Source: Lepidodermella squamata (lineage: Eukaryota; Gastrotricha). Taken from it: DNA of 64,000 nucleotides. The notes below the pieces were generated by a model. That model searched no databases, was not told where the DNA came from, and was given only the letters and a program-made list of their open reading frames with translations. Below are positions 1 to 11,844 of the stretch, piece by piece; positions within the stretch are counted from its first letter, which is position 1, and every line of letters begins with the position of its first letter. The stretch covers positions 4,092,001-4,156,000 of the forward strand of contig JBLDXI010000054.1 in the NCBI GenBank assembly GCA_047495785.1. Reading direction: 5' to 3'. The position numbers and the translations under genes are program-made.

Positions 1-87
1 TTTTATTGACCGTCATCGTCATTAGCAGGGATAAATATACTACTTTCTCTCCTCGCTCAGAAATGTCAGCAGCCAACGAAAGCACAA

Positions 88-93
88 TTTATT
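88..93 (-). terminator. Poly(A) signal of IARS1
   Basis: AATAAA on the minus strand, 24-29 bases past the predicted IARS1 stop codon at 117. This supports the 117 end rather than the earlier in-frame stop at 308. The remaining bases 1-116 show nothing else. Confidence 0.55.
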
Positions 94-116
94 TCAATTA
101 TTGTTTTTTTCAGCAA

Positions 117-3100
117 TCAGTTCAGCTCGAAAGTGCACTCGTCTTTGGACGACAACAAAAACGCGACGATTCCAGCAAGACCAGAGTCGACCTTCTTGTT
201 GGCAGGTTTCGCGGTGACAACCAAGTTGGTGAGGAAATTTTCGCCGAAAAGCACCGATACCTATAAAATACGAATGGTGTGCGAATATTTTAACCAATAA
301 CTGAATTTCATACCATATGGCTGAGAAGCTGTTGCGCCTCGGCTGGCGGCGCGTTTTGCGGCACTACAACAGTTGCCACTTTATTCACATGCTGCAGGTT
401 GATGAAGAAACATTCGGGCTGGGCGACGTTGACCTTTTTGTCACCGGGGGCTTCGCGTCCAGCGAACACCTTAGCGCCTTTGGCCAATTTAGCTTTCAAA
501 CTTTCAAAGCTGCCAGCATCCAAGGGTTTCGCAGTGCCGTCCGCGACGAAAAACTTCAATGGCTCAAAGAAGGCACCCAGAGATCGACGGGCCTGAAAAA
601 TTAACAGTATTTTATATGTTTAATCAATCAATTCGATTAATTACGCTGGTTTCGAATTTCTCAAATGAGTCAATCAGGTTGCGCCCAGCTGGGTTCTCCA
701 TCAACACGACGGAGCTCTTGCCATCAGCCCCGTGCACGAGAACGTACGGAACAGCCGGCTGGCCGGTCTTAAGCTTCTGGCCAGCTGCGTACAACGCGGC
801 TTTGGCCGGGCCCGATGTGGCCGGGGCTTCCGACCACTTTGGCCCGCGCTGGGTCAACGTGAGGCAGAACGAGTCACCCTTGATGTCAAACGACTCTGAG
901 ATGATAGCTTTCTCGGTGGCCGGCACAGGGAACGACTTCATCGGCTGCTTGATAACACTGAAGATCAGTTCGCCGAACTGGCTCAACATTGCCGCCATGG
1001 CTGGAGAGCACTTCGACACATCGTAGTAGACAGTCACGTCGTCGCTAGGCTGCAGTTGCGCAGATTTCCGCAGCCGCTGGACACGGTTGGCGAATTCACG
1101 AGCCAGACCTTCGGTTTGCATCGACTCGTCCGGGTTGACGTCGAGTAGGACGAAAAATTGTCCGTCGCTGTGCGCCTCGAATTTGGCAGTGTGGTCGCCC
1201 TTCGTGAACGAAGAGCCTTCGCAGCCGTATGTCAGCAACACCTCGTCCAGCCCGATTTTCTCGCCGCACAAATTGATGGAACCGGTCTTCTGCAGTTCAG
1301 TAGCCTGAACTTCGGTCAGTTTCGCCAAATCCTCCTGAATTTGCTTCATCTTCGTCTTGAGCCGAGCGCCCAGCTTCTTCAGATCAGGCAGCACCTTCAG
1401 CTTGATGCCATAGGCGTGGCGGTCGGTTGTTGCCACCAGGTCGCGAACGTTCAACTCTTCAACGATGAATTGACGCATTGATAAGATGTCAGCAACTTCA
1501 CTTGGGTCGTTCGCCGCAACGACAACAGAGCTCAGCGGTGTTTTAAGGGGGAGTTTCGTGCGGTCGCGGATGACTCGACCCAGCTCCACCACGGTCTGCA
1601 TACGCTGCACAGCTGTTTCAATCGGCGTTTCAATCATGCTCGCAACAGGTTTCGGCAACATCAAGAAATGAACCGACGCGTTAGTCGCCACGCCGTTGAT
1701 GAGAGGCGCCTCTTTCGATTTCTCGTCGACGAGCCGCTTCTTCAGCCGCTGGTACATGTATTCGGTCAAGAATGGCAAGAACGGCGCGAGCAGGCGGCAC
1801 GTCGTTTGAACGACAGCGAACAGGGTGCGCAGGGCACACACGCAGTCGTCATCGCCGGTTTCGCCCTTGAGGCGGCGCCGGTTCATGCGGACGTACCAGT
1901 TGGTCAGCTGCTCGACGAAGCGAACCAGGCGAGGCATTACCGTGTACAGGTGGTACGCGCCCATTTCCGAGTGCACGAATTTAACGAGCGATTGTGTGTA
2001 CGACAAGATCCAACGGTCCATGTAGTTGGTCGACGGCGCCTTTTGAACGTCGAGCGGGAAGGTGAATGTGGTTTTCAGCTCAGTCTCTGCCCGTTCGAGG
2101 TTTTGCAACAAAAAGCGGAATGCGTTGAACCACGGGATGAAAACATCGCGAACAACAGCCTTGACGCCATCCTCCTTAAAGCACAGTGATTCAGCACGGA
2201 CAGCGGGTGAATTGACTAGATACAGACGGATGGCATCGGCGCCGAATTTCCGCACGATTTCGGTCGGTTCGGGGTAGTTCTTCAGCCGTTTGCTCATTTT
2301 CTTGCCATCAGCGGCTAAAACCAGCCCGTTGACGACCAGGTTCTTGAATGGTGGCTTGTCGAAGAGAAGTGTCGACAGGACAAGTAAGGTGTAAAACCAA
2401 CCGCGCGTTTGGTCAATGCCCTCAGCGATGAAATCAGCAGGGAAGCCTTCCAGGAACTCGCGAGCATTCTCGAATGGGAAATGCTGTTGGGCGTAGGGCA
2501 TGCTGCCAGACTCAAACCAGCAGTCGAAAACCTCGGAAATACGCTTCAGTTGGCCTTTGCCTCGTTTCGAAGGAATGGTCAGGTTGTCAACGAAATCCTT
2601 ATGCAGATCAGTGATTTCACCCGGGTAGCCGGTCAGCTCTTTCAGCTCCTTGATCGAGCCGACACAAACCATTTCCTCACCATCGTCTGACACCCAGATC
2701 GGAATGGGTGTACCCCAGAAGCCTAAAACAAAAAAGGCGTGTTTTGGTGAATTTACGCTGAAATTAACTTACGGTTTCGCGAGATAGCCCAATCGCGAGC
2801 ATCCTTAAGCCAGTTGGCGAATCGGCCCTCTTTGACGAATTCGGGCACCCAGTAGGTCGAGTCATTGCACTTGAGCAGGCGTTCCGAGTACTGCTCGACG
2901 CGAACGAACCAGCTCGGCACGGCGCGGTAGATGAGCGGCGTATCGGACCGCCAGCAGAACGGGTAGCTGTGCTTCAATTGGCCCTGGTGGATGAGCCTGT
3001 TATCGGCCTTCAAGTGCCGGCAGATCTCCTTATCGGCGTCTTTCACGTATTTCCCAGCAAAGTCAGTCACCTCCGCAGTGAAGCGACCGCGAGGGTCGAC

Positions 3101-4153
3101 CGGGCAGACAGGGGCCATCTCTTTTGTGATAATGCCGTACTTCAGACACACCCGGTTATCGTCCTCGCCAAAATACGGCGCTTGGTGGACGATTCCAGTA
3201 CCAGCGTCAGTCGTAACATAGGTATCACAGAGGACTCGGAAAGCCTTCCGCTCAGTCTTCAATCGGATGAAGTAATCGAAGAGAGGTTTGTAGGTGAGGC
3301 CTTCTAGCTTCTTGCCCGGGAATGTCTCCAGAATAGTGTACTCAGCCTCAGTTTTGAACAGCGCGGTGAGTCGTACTTTCATCATGATAAAAACGCGATC
3401 TGTGCTGTTTTCTTTAACCTTGACGTATTCTAGTTCAGGGTGGACGCAAAGAGCTAAGTTGCTAGGCAGTGTCCATGGCGTGGTGGTCCAGGCTAGGAAT
3501 GCTACATTAGGATCGCTGTCGAGCGGGAAACTAACGATGACCGCAGGATCGTCAACTTCCTTGTAATTTTGGCCAGATTCGAAATTGGACAACGGGGTGG
3601 AGCAGGCGGTTGAAAACGGCATGACCTTGACGCCGCGGTAGACGAGGCCCTTCGAATACAGCTGCTTGAACACCCACCAGACTGACTCCATGAACCAAGG
3701 GTACATAGTCTTGTAGTCGTTATCGAAATCGATCCAACGGCCGAATCGACCGACGATTTCGCGCCAGTCAGTGGCGTAACGCATGACGATTTTGCGGCAC
3801 TCGTTATTGTACTTGTCAACGCCCATTTTCAGCACAGCATCCGGGCCGTCGATATTCAGAGTTTTGTCGATTTCGTACTCGACTGGCAAACCGTGACAGT
3901 CCCAGCCGAAGCGGCGCTGCACGTGGAAGCCACTTTGATGAGCCCATCGCGTGACGACATCCTTGATGGTACCAGCCAGCAAGTGGCCGTAGTGAGGTAG
4001 GCCGGTGGCGAAAGGCGGGCCGTCGTAGAACGTGTATCGCGGTCGGCCTTTCGACATCTCGAGACTCGTTTTGAACGCATTGATTTCATTCCAAAACTGG
4101 AGAATTTTCTCCTCCTCAGATGGGAAATCAAGTGAGTCTGGAATGTCAGACAT
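117..4153 (-). CDS. IARS1: Cytosolic isoleucyl-tRNA synthetase
   Basis: Charges tRNA-Ile with isoleucine in the cytosol (class I aminoacyl-tRNA synthetase). My model has four exons: 4153-2773, 2722-645, 592-314 and 260-117, with introns of 50, 52 and 53 bp that all keep phase, giving about 1293 aa, close to the animal enzyme. The HIGH signature is HYGH at residues 54-57 and the KMSKS loop is KMSKR at about 602-606. The first splice joins ISRNR to FWGTPIPIW, a class Ia hallmark. The C-terminus carries the animal-type extension. If intron 3 were retained, the protein would stop at 308. The minus-strand AATAAA at 88-93 lies just downstream. The start codon follows an acceptor-like TTATCTTAG by 25 bases and sits 190 bp downstream of the RAP1-like gene, so the two may be co-transcribed. 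Confidence 0.95.
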
Positions 4154-4343
4154 CGCGATAAATACAATGTGTATAAACCTAAGATAAGAAATCCAAGGTA
4201 AATTACACTACCGCAAATATTATTGCAGGGAAATGAATTTCAAATGACACATGCCAAAGCTTTTCGCTTAAATGAGATGATAAAAATGATATTACGTATG
4301 AAAACAAAAACAGAACATTAATGAGCAAATACAAAGGCCTTCG

Positions 4344-5930
4344 TCAGTTTTCTTTCTCCGAGGATGAGGCGCAACAACTGCTTGAAGGCGGCTCAGTGCC
4401 ACACTCAATAAATTTGATGGCAGCTGCAAAATTGCCACTGACGCGATGCAGCACGTAGATGATTTGCAGCGGGTCGGTTCCGTACCGTTGGGCAAGTGCT
4501 TTCACCATTCGATACGAAACCGTGTTCTCGATCGCCTCTTCTGGCGGCGGTGGCTGAGGGGCAGGAGGCTCGGGTTGAGCTGCAGGCTGTTGTTGCGGTT
4601 CGATTTCTGGCAAATCTGCCTGTGGAGACAATGGGCAGGTTGAAATACTGAGGATCTTGGCAGCACAAGACCGCCTTGCCCGTGTTGCAACAGGGTTCAT
4701 AGCTTGAGCGCCGGTTTCATCACTGCTTACAACCTGTTGCGTCATTCTTCTAACATCAAGTGCGCGAGTTGTCACGCCCACGCTTGATGATTCAGCGGCG
4801 AATTTCGTAGCTCGCCTAGTGACAGGCGCCGTAGTTTTAGGTACAACGGTTTGAGTAAACTCTTCATCCAAATTATCAGCAGTCGACACGAATTCAGCTA
4901 AAGCCACCGCTTTAGGGTTCATGGGTTGAACAAACGATTCTTGAGAAGTTGAATCGTCATGAGGCTCAACAACGGTTTTCCGAGCTATCTTTTTCGGCGA
5001 TGGCTCCGATTCCTCTGCTTTCTCTGATTTCTCTGAACTAGTATCGTCGTAATCATCAACATCATCAGGCACGATTCCAACAACGTCTGCCTGGATAACT
5101 GGAGCAGAGTTTTTCGGAACAGCCGGCACGAAAGGCGTAGACGTGTGCAAAGGCTTGTTCGCATTTTGCGATACAGCAACCGGCCCAATTTGACTTTGAC
5201 TTGCCGTGAAGTTTGCGGTGGCATGACCTGCTTCTTCTCCTTCATCTTCTTCCTCCGTTTCTCCGCCGATAACCTCAATAGCGTCATTGTCAACGCTGTT
5301 CCTAGCCGCCCTCTTCTTGTCATCTAACAACCTTCTGTACAGAGTTTTGTATTTCTCAATATCCAACATGAGCACTTTACGGTAGCGGCATCTCGAAGAT
5401 TCACCCGAATGAGTGCCGAAAACACCTTGCACACCAGCTTCGTCCCAGGCCTTATTCGGAATTTTTTTCGGTTCATCGCCCATTTCGTCCAAATTTCCGC
5501 CGTACACAAAATGAATAATAGCCATATCTTCATCAAACGTGAAAGGCAAACGCCCTTTACTAGTAGACACCTTAGACTTTTCTTCATCTCCGGAGGACTC
5601 AGTGTCATTGCCATCCGGAACCCGTTTACCCGGTACCGCCAAAAATGGAGCTTTATCAACAATTTTTCCAGCGGCGATGCACGCCTCGATAAAATCCACC
5701 TTATAATAGCTGACTTTTGCGTTAGCAGGAACTAACCAACCCGGCAATGCCAGGTGAATGGCCACTTCAGCGGCACCAACTGTGCAATCCATCTCACCTC
5801 CATGAGCTTTGATCACATGCCGGTAACTGCTAGGCATTTTCGGCGGTAGTGCAAACTTCAACGGCACGCCATGTTCATCAACAAATATTTTCTTGTTCAA
5901 CGGCAATTCATCACCGCCTTGTTGCGCCAT
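4344..5930 (-). CDS. TERF2IP: RAP1/TERF2IP-like telomere protein
   Basis: Single-exon 528-aa protein with the order typical of RAP1. An N-terminal BRCT-like domain spans about residues 12-98 (FVDEHGVPLKF, then DFIEACIAAGK). A Myb/SANT-like domain spans about 127-205 (PFTFDEDMAIIHFV, NKAWDEAG). An acidic Ser/Glu-rich linker follows, and a C-terminal RCT-like segment covers about 465-515 (YRMVKALAQRYGTDP). In other animals RAP1 is a shelterin subunit recruited to telomeres by TRF2, and it also acts in subtelomeric silencing and NF-kB signalling. The domain order is seen; the telomeric role is inferred from the family. A strong acceptor-like TTTTGTTTTAG ends 9 bases before the ATG. I found no AATAAA in the 190 bp before IARS1, so this may be the first gene of a two-gene operon. 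Confidence 0.85.
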   Translation of the reverse strand: MAQQGGDELPLNKKIFVDEHGVPLKFALPPKMPSSYRHVIKAHGGEMDCTVGAAEVAIHLALPGWLVPANAKVSYYKVDFIEACIAAGKIVDKAPFLAVPGKRVPDGNDTESSGDEEKSKVSTSKGRLPFTFDEDMAIIHFVYGGNLDEMGDEPKKIPNKAWDEAGVQGVFGTHSGESSRCRYRKVLMLDIEKYKTLYRRLLDDKKRAARNSVDNDAIEVIGGETEEEDEGEEAGHATANFTASQSQIGPVAVSQNANKPLHTSTPFVPAVPKNSAPVIQADVVGIVPDDVDDYDDTSSEKSEKAEESEPSPKKIARKTVVEPHDDSTSQESFVQPMNPKAVALAEFVSTADNLDEEFTQTVVPKTTAPVTRRATKFAAESSSVGVTTRALDVRRMTQQVVSSDETGAQAMNPVATRARRSCAAKILSISTCPLSPQADLPEIEPQQQPAAQPEPPAPQPPPPEEAIENTVSYRMVKALAQRYGTDPLQIIYVLHRVSGNFAAAIKFIECGTEPPSSSCCASSSEKEN

Positions 5931-6865
5931 CGTTAAAGTCTAAAACAAAAAAGATGTACTCTTGATCAGCATCAATTTTTATCATTCAACTGTATCTTCT
6001 TGCATTATCCAAGCTCACTTCGGCAGCTTTGCACAAATTCTTTAAAATCATCCAGAGTAACACATACGCGCCATCGAATAGCGCTAATTAGCAGCGACTC
6101 GTGGCAAACGTGCGAAGGCGTGATGAGAATTAATGGCAACAAAACCAATATTGAGAAATTTTTACGAAAAACCTTATGAACATATGCGCCTTTTAACGGA
6201 CCGCTCAACAAATGCAAACAAAAATATGAAGGTGTGAAGTAAGGTAAGATTCGAGCGTGAACATTATTGCTGTGAGGTACCCTCCGCCACCAAACAAGCG
6301 TGGACGCCAATCGCCGATGTCGCAACACACAATAAAACAAAATTGAAAGATTCAACATAGCATATATTAATAATAATTGTTCATTTAGATATATAGCAAT
6401 TTTCGAGTAATAATAATAATAATATTAATATTAATGAACTTTCAAAGTGAAGAAGTTATTTACAGTCGAGAATTACCGAGAGAACATGACGACGTTGAGA
6501 CACAACCGCATTGTGCAAAAAATTCCATTTTCTTGGAAACGGAAACCGAATTCAGCAGTGGATGAGTACACACTTTACAGCAATTTTCACCACCTTAATA
6601 ATTTTCAACTCACGCATGCATATTTCACGACGGGCATGAAAGAGCCAGAGAAACAGTCAAACAACGCTTACAAAAAACACACAAAAAAGCTTCTTCATCC
6701 GGCACAATCTTGTTGCTCCGTAATAGCACAGAAAAATAAATGATCAAGATATCGTCGTTGTTGCGTTGAAGCCATAACTTTATTTGGCAATGGTCTTTGA
6801 TGATGATTCAAAGATGGGAGAAGATCCAACAAAGGTAAGGCTACTCGAGGAAGACGTGACTTCCG
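5931..6865. other. Intergenic region, RAP1 to MGAT4-like copy A
   Basis: AT-rich and without a convincing exon. It contains the acceptor-like site at 5940-5941 used by the RAP1-like gene and an (ATA/AAT)n-like run near 6360-6435. The open frames here show no family resemblance and lack coherent splice context. Confidence 0.5.
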
Positions 6866-8694
6866 TTATGCAACGGTCAATTTGATTTCAGAGAGAGCAA
6901 CCCAGAACTCAGACTCTTTGGTGCAGCGAAGCCGTAAAACGCTGACTGGCCAGTCAGTCGGAATGTCGCCCTCAGCAATACCATTGCTATTTTAAAAAGA
7001 AGAAAATAGAGAATTGCATTCCAATTTAATTCAAAAAAGCTAACTAGACGAGAAGCCCAACCTCACTAATACGTTATACTAAGAAAAGAACCCGAATTAT
7101 CTCATACCTGAGTACCAATCAAATAATGGAATTATCTTCAACTTTCAAGGTCAAACGATTAGGCTGTAAAAAATAGCAAATATTACTTGTCAAAAGAGCC
7201 GGCTATCACAAAATCGTAGCCTGGAATGACTTTGATGTCTTTGTTGTCGAAAGTGCCGGGTAAAATCGGCTCATCCGTATCGAATTTTATTTCCACAACT
7301 GTGTCGTAGAATCGATCGTCAATGTGATCGGCATTGCCAGACCGGAAAAAGAACTGCTTTAGCTTGACCGGCGGTGTCATTTCGAATGTCACCGTGTCGT
7401 TGGCAGCGGGCATCAAGGCCCAAAAGAAGTTATCACCTGTATAAGCAAGGTCGATACGGAAATCCTGAAAAATAAATGGATTAAGGAGGAGTTGGTCAAT
7501 TTTAGATCGATTACGTACTTGATACTGATTTAGAGTTGTTATAGCAACTGCCGGGGGATTATCGTGAGGTATAAAAAGTCGTGGTCGTTTTTTGTTGCTT
7601 GACGAGGGAGCAGCAGTGACGCCGATCTGAGTGAACAGCGTCGGGCGGAACCTGCGCCTTGCCGCATTTTTCTCAGCAGAACAATCTTCGGGTGATTTTT
7701 CAGGGTTGCAATATTTCACGGAGAGAAAATCATCGAACAGCCAATCAACAGGCTTGTCCTTGTGAAACATGAGCAAAAACTCGTTCAGCGCACTCATATC
7801 AATCGAGCGAATTAGTTTTCCGGTCATGCCCCCGATTTCGCTCGCGAAGTCAAGAATCATCCATTCATTAGAGCGTTGCTCTAATATGAATTGGCGAATA
7901 TCACTGAGGTAGCCCTCCTTCGTCGTCACGGCGTCAGATAAAGGTATAAAGAAGTTGCCTCGCGATCGGCAAAACATCATCAGATAACAGTAGTCGAGAA
8001 CTAATTTCGTTCTCGTCTGCATTTGAGACGGTGCGTCGCCGAAAGTCGATTTCACCCGCGTCAAATCCGGATAATAGTAAGCTTTCGGCGAGATGACTTC
8101 GATTAATCCACTAGTCATGGCTGTTTCTAAGCTCTCTTTTAGACCCTCTATCACCGAGTTGACGTACTTCTCATCGGTTTCGCTGATCATAACAACGATG
8201 AGAGTGTCGCTCGCATCTCGCTCGCCGAGGCCGCCGACCAGACTGGTCAGTGTTTCGATGAGATGATCCTTGCCATCATGTTTACCCGACATTACCCCAA
8301 TAACGAAATACGCATCTTTCCTGGCACCGTGCCCGTAATGCACCGCTGGGACCAATGCGTCGAGGTGTTCGCTCAAATGAGGTAGAAAGCTGACAATTGC
8401 AGCGTTTGTCGGTGTCTGATCCACGTCGCTTTGGACCACGACGAATACTTCGAGTTCGCGCTTCAAAAGCGACAACTCGGCCTTGTAGTTTCGATTCAAA
8501 TTGGTCACATCCTCCAGTTGCCGGCTGAGTTCTTCGAGCTGGCGGAGGCCACCTGCCAACAGTGGCAAACCCTCGTTAACACTGGGCGGCGACGAAGAGG
8601 TCAGATAGAAAACTAATGTGGGTAGTACAAATATTGCGCATACGACGGCGATTAATAACTTGATAGTCGCATGACGCATGGCATTCGACAACAA
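6866..8694 (-). CDS. MGAT4-like glycosyltransferase, divergent copy A
   Basis: Paralogue of the MGAT4 (GnT-IV) family, Golgi enzymes that add beta-1,4-GlcNAc to the core mannose of N-glycans. Exons 8694-7519, 7464-7187 and 6986-6866 give about 524 aa. It is a type II membrane protein: a short cytosolic tail, a membrane anchor at about 11-32, a coiled stem (QLEELSRQLEDV), the catalytic domain, and a C-terminal lectin-like domain (FFFRSGNADHIDDRFYD). The intact copy B has LEDDV at the expected metal-binding motif, whereas this copy has LSDAV (residues 252-256), losing the acidic pair. The conserved block after the LFxxxG segment is also eroded. It may be inactive or regulatory; inactivity is inferred. 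The first intron (54 bp) has no stop and is a multiple of three. The last intron is 200 bp. Confidence 0.85.
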
Positions 8695-10108
8695 TCAATG
8701 TTTAAAATGCCCTAAAATTAGAGGAAAATGTAATAATTGAAATAAATCCGCTTTTACTCCCAATCAAACTCCGCGAATGCAAACAAAAAAGAAATATTAT
8801 TGATTCCGCGCAATTGTTCATCAAAAAAACAAGGACGAACGCAAAGACGAGCAGTAGTCGCACTTTAACACAAACATGTCAGCGCCTCGAAGACGTCAAT
8901 TTTTAATATAGTAAAAAGAGAATTCATCTTTACGCATTCACACATAGAGATAGCATTTTCTATATTTTCTTTGCTAGCATATATCTTCAATAATAATTAT
9001 AGTATTAGTAATAAATCCTGTACACAATTCATTTAAACTAATAATTTTTGTTATTGTGAGGAGGTTGAAGTAGTCCCAGAAAATAAAAATGCACCCCGCA
9101 AATGATGATTATGAAAATTAATCGTAGCAAGAGTAGGAATAATAGTAACACGGAAAATCAACAAGTTGTGGTATATAACAACACATTTTCGCGATTTTTC
9201 GCTCCTTTCAACGGTCGTGTAACATAAATTAGATGTAGATTTGAGCTTTTCTACACATATCATTCCTTCTCGTTATTTCATCGTATTTGAAAAGCTAATG
9301 CATCGCAACCAACGAAATTCAGTAAGAAATAGGTAATGGTAATGCGTTCACAACACTTCGTATGTACAGATATTATGAAAATATAGCGCTCATATTTCTA
9401 TTTATAGCAAGCCGGGAAAGGTAAAGGGCTGAAATTTTCTCCGATTCCGTAGCTAGAGGTCATGTAATGGAAACGTATTCCATTTATAGCGATGAGACAG
9501 ATAAGCACTGTACTAATTATATGTACTGAAGCAGAACATGGACAGCACTGAGAAAGATGTTCGTACGAAAGCATTTTTGCGTTATTTCTCTACAAAAAAC
9601 ATGCCATTTGATCGCCGAATGAGGGTTCTGTCCAGCCGACATGAGCAGTACTAGTCATCAAGGGCATTGCTCGGATATTCTATTCAATGCTTTAGTCCAC
9701 TCGGCTACAAAACAACAAATCTCGCCGGTGGATACACACATATGGCTAGGGGCCCACGAAGGAATAATTATGCTGTATTTGCGTCTAAGAATCTATCACG
9801 GTGCGACGCATGACACGAAGGGGGAAGTAAGCGAAGAGAGCTTACTCGGAGCGCGATCGACTAGATAAAAAGATAAAGCTGTCATTTAATAGTATTACCA
9901 TTCCTGTTATTTGCGGCAACAAATGTTGGCACCTCGCTGTTTTTCAGTATGCTGACAAGAAGACATACGATTCATTCGCCTTCAACGCACGCTTCTCGGC
10001 AACACGGAGATGACACGAGTTCGAATGAGAGGGAGAGAGATGAGAGACGGTGTTCTGCACAAAATAATCTCACAGTTAGCTTACGAACAACAAAGACTAG
10101 CGGCCGCG
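8695..10108. other. Intergenic region between the two MGAT4-like genes
   Basis: About 1.4 kb of AT-rich DNA. It should hold the promoter of copy A and the 3' end of copy B. A 75-codon plus-strand frame at 9641-9868 has no recognisable domain. I see no tRNA, repeat or transposon here. Confidence 0.45.
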
Positions 10109-11844
10109 TCAAGATTTTGTCACTTTGAAATGGATTTCACTGAGGACTACCCAAAACTGTGATTCCTTTAGCACGCGTATCCGGCAAACTGCAACAGGAA
10201 GTGGTATTGTGACATTGCTTGTCGCCACACCGTTACTGAAACCACATTCAAATCATCAGCATGTTTGGATGGTTAGAAAATGATATTAAATTACTTGTCG
10301 AACGTAGCCATTGTGACGTAACCGTCTTGCAGTAGACCCAAGTTGCCTGTTTTCAGCATATCAGGGGAAACAGTTCCCTGGAACTTCATTTCGACAGCAG
10401 TATCGTAAAAACGATCATCCATATGCTCGGCATTGCCTGAGCGTATGTAAAAGCGTTCGAGCCGCACAGGGGGCGAAAACTCGAATGTCACCGTGTCATT
10501 TGCTTGCGGTAGCAAAGCCCAAAAATGCGTGTTTCCCGCGTACGCCAGGTCAATACGGAAGTCCTAAAAAACAAATGTTTACCTAGTAACGCAATATGAG
10601 CGATTAACTAGAAATATTACCTGATATTCTTTGAGGGTGGTCGACACAATAGCAGGAGGATTTTCGTGAGGAATAAACAATTGACCTTTGCCAAACTCCT
10701 TATCTTTCAGCTTTTGAATTTTGCCCTTCAACGAAGATTTCATACCAACATGTTGAAACAATGACGGCTTGCACCGCCGCCGCAATGACTCTTTTTCGTG
10801 GGCGCAGTGTTTGTCGTCCTTCTCCGGATTGCATGCTTTCACACTCAGGTAACCGTCAAGCAACCAATCAACTGGTTTGTCGCGATGAAACATCAAGAAG
10901 AAGTCGCACAAAGCATACAAGTCCACCGACCGAAAAAGCTTTCCTATAAAACCGAGCGCGGAGAACTCGAGCAAAAACCATTCCTCCGAGTGTTGTTGTA
11001 ACATGAATCTACGTATTTCCTGGATATAGTTGGCCTTAGCGATGACGTCGTCTTCCAGCTGAAGGTAATAAACGCCTCGGGTACGGCAATATATCATCAT
11101 GTAAACGAAGTCCAACACCTGCTTAGTGCGCCACTGCAACCGTTCCGGTGGGTCACCAAATGTCGGTTTCAATCTCGTCAAATCAGGATAGAAGGTTGGT
11201 TTCGGTGCTATTACTTCAATTAAACCGGATGCAACAGCTTCGGGTAGATTTTGCTTAACCATTGATATAACATCCTCAGCATAGTTGCCGCTGGTATCAC
11301 CAACCATTATCACAATTAATACATCGTTGACATCTTCGTCAGATAAACCCGTAACAAGAGATCGCAAGGTGTCCAGCAAATACGAAGTTTCATCGCGCTT
11401 CACAGTCGGAACGGCTAATACAAATGATACTTCGTTTCTGCGGCTAGTAGCTGGAAAACGCACGGATGGAACCAATGCATCCAAGTGATTAGATAAGTGA
11501 GGCAGATAATTGACTATAGAGGACTGAGCCGCTGAATAGTCGATGACCATCGATATATTCGGAGATGATAGATTTTTCATAGCTCCATTTTGGACCCGAA
11601 GAAACGTTTGCAGCTGCTCTTTCAAAGCTATCAGCTCGGCTTTGTAAGTTCGATGAAGTAAGTTAGCTTTTTCGAGTTGATCCTTAAGATCTTCCAACCT
11701 TTCCATACTGTGCTCAGAATCGAAAGATGACGAGGAGCCATAGCCAGTGAAAGACTTGACAACCAGCAGTAATGGTGTGAATAGAACAATGAGAGAGGCA
11801 GTTAGCAATAAGCCGAGAAGATATCTTTTGGCTGTAAACTTCAT
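10109..11844 (-). CDS. MGAT4: MGAT4-type N-acetylglucosaminyltransferase, copy B
   Basis: Alpha-1,3-mannosyl-glycoprotein 4-beta-N-acetylglucosaminyltransferase of the Golgi, which branches complex N-glycans. Exons 11844-10621, 10563-10295 and 10235-10109 (introns 57 and 59 bp) give about 539 aa. There is a membrane anchor at about 9-30, a coiled stem, and a catalytic region with the intact acidic motif LEDDV (263-267) in a YYLQLEDDVIAKANY context. The block FQHVGMKSSLKGKIQKLKDK is strongly conserved with vertebrate MGAT4A/B. The C-terminal domain (FYIRSGNAEHMDD) is lectin-like. Exon boundaries match copy A exactly, so the two arose by gene duplication. This copy is the one expected to be catalytically competent. 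Confidence 0.92.

Noticed and set aside
6005-6358. 117-codon minus-strand frame upstream of the RAP1-like gene
   Set aside because: Hydrophobic and basic without any family pattern, no supporting splice context, in AT-rich spacer.
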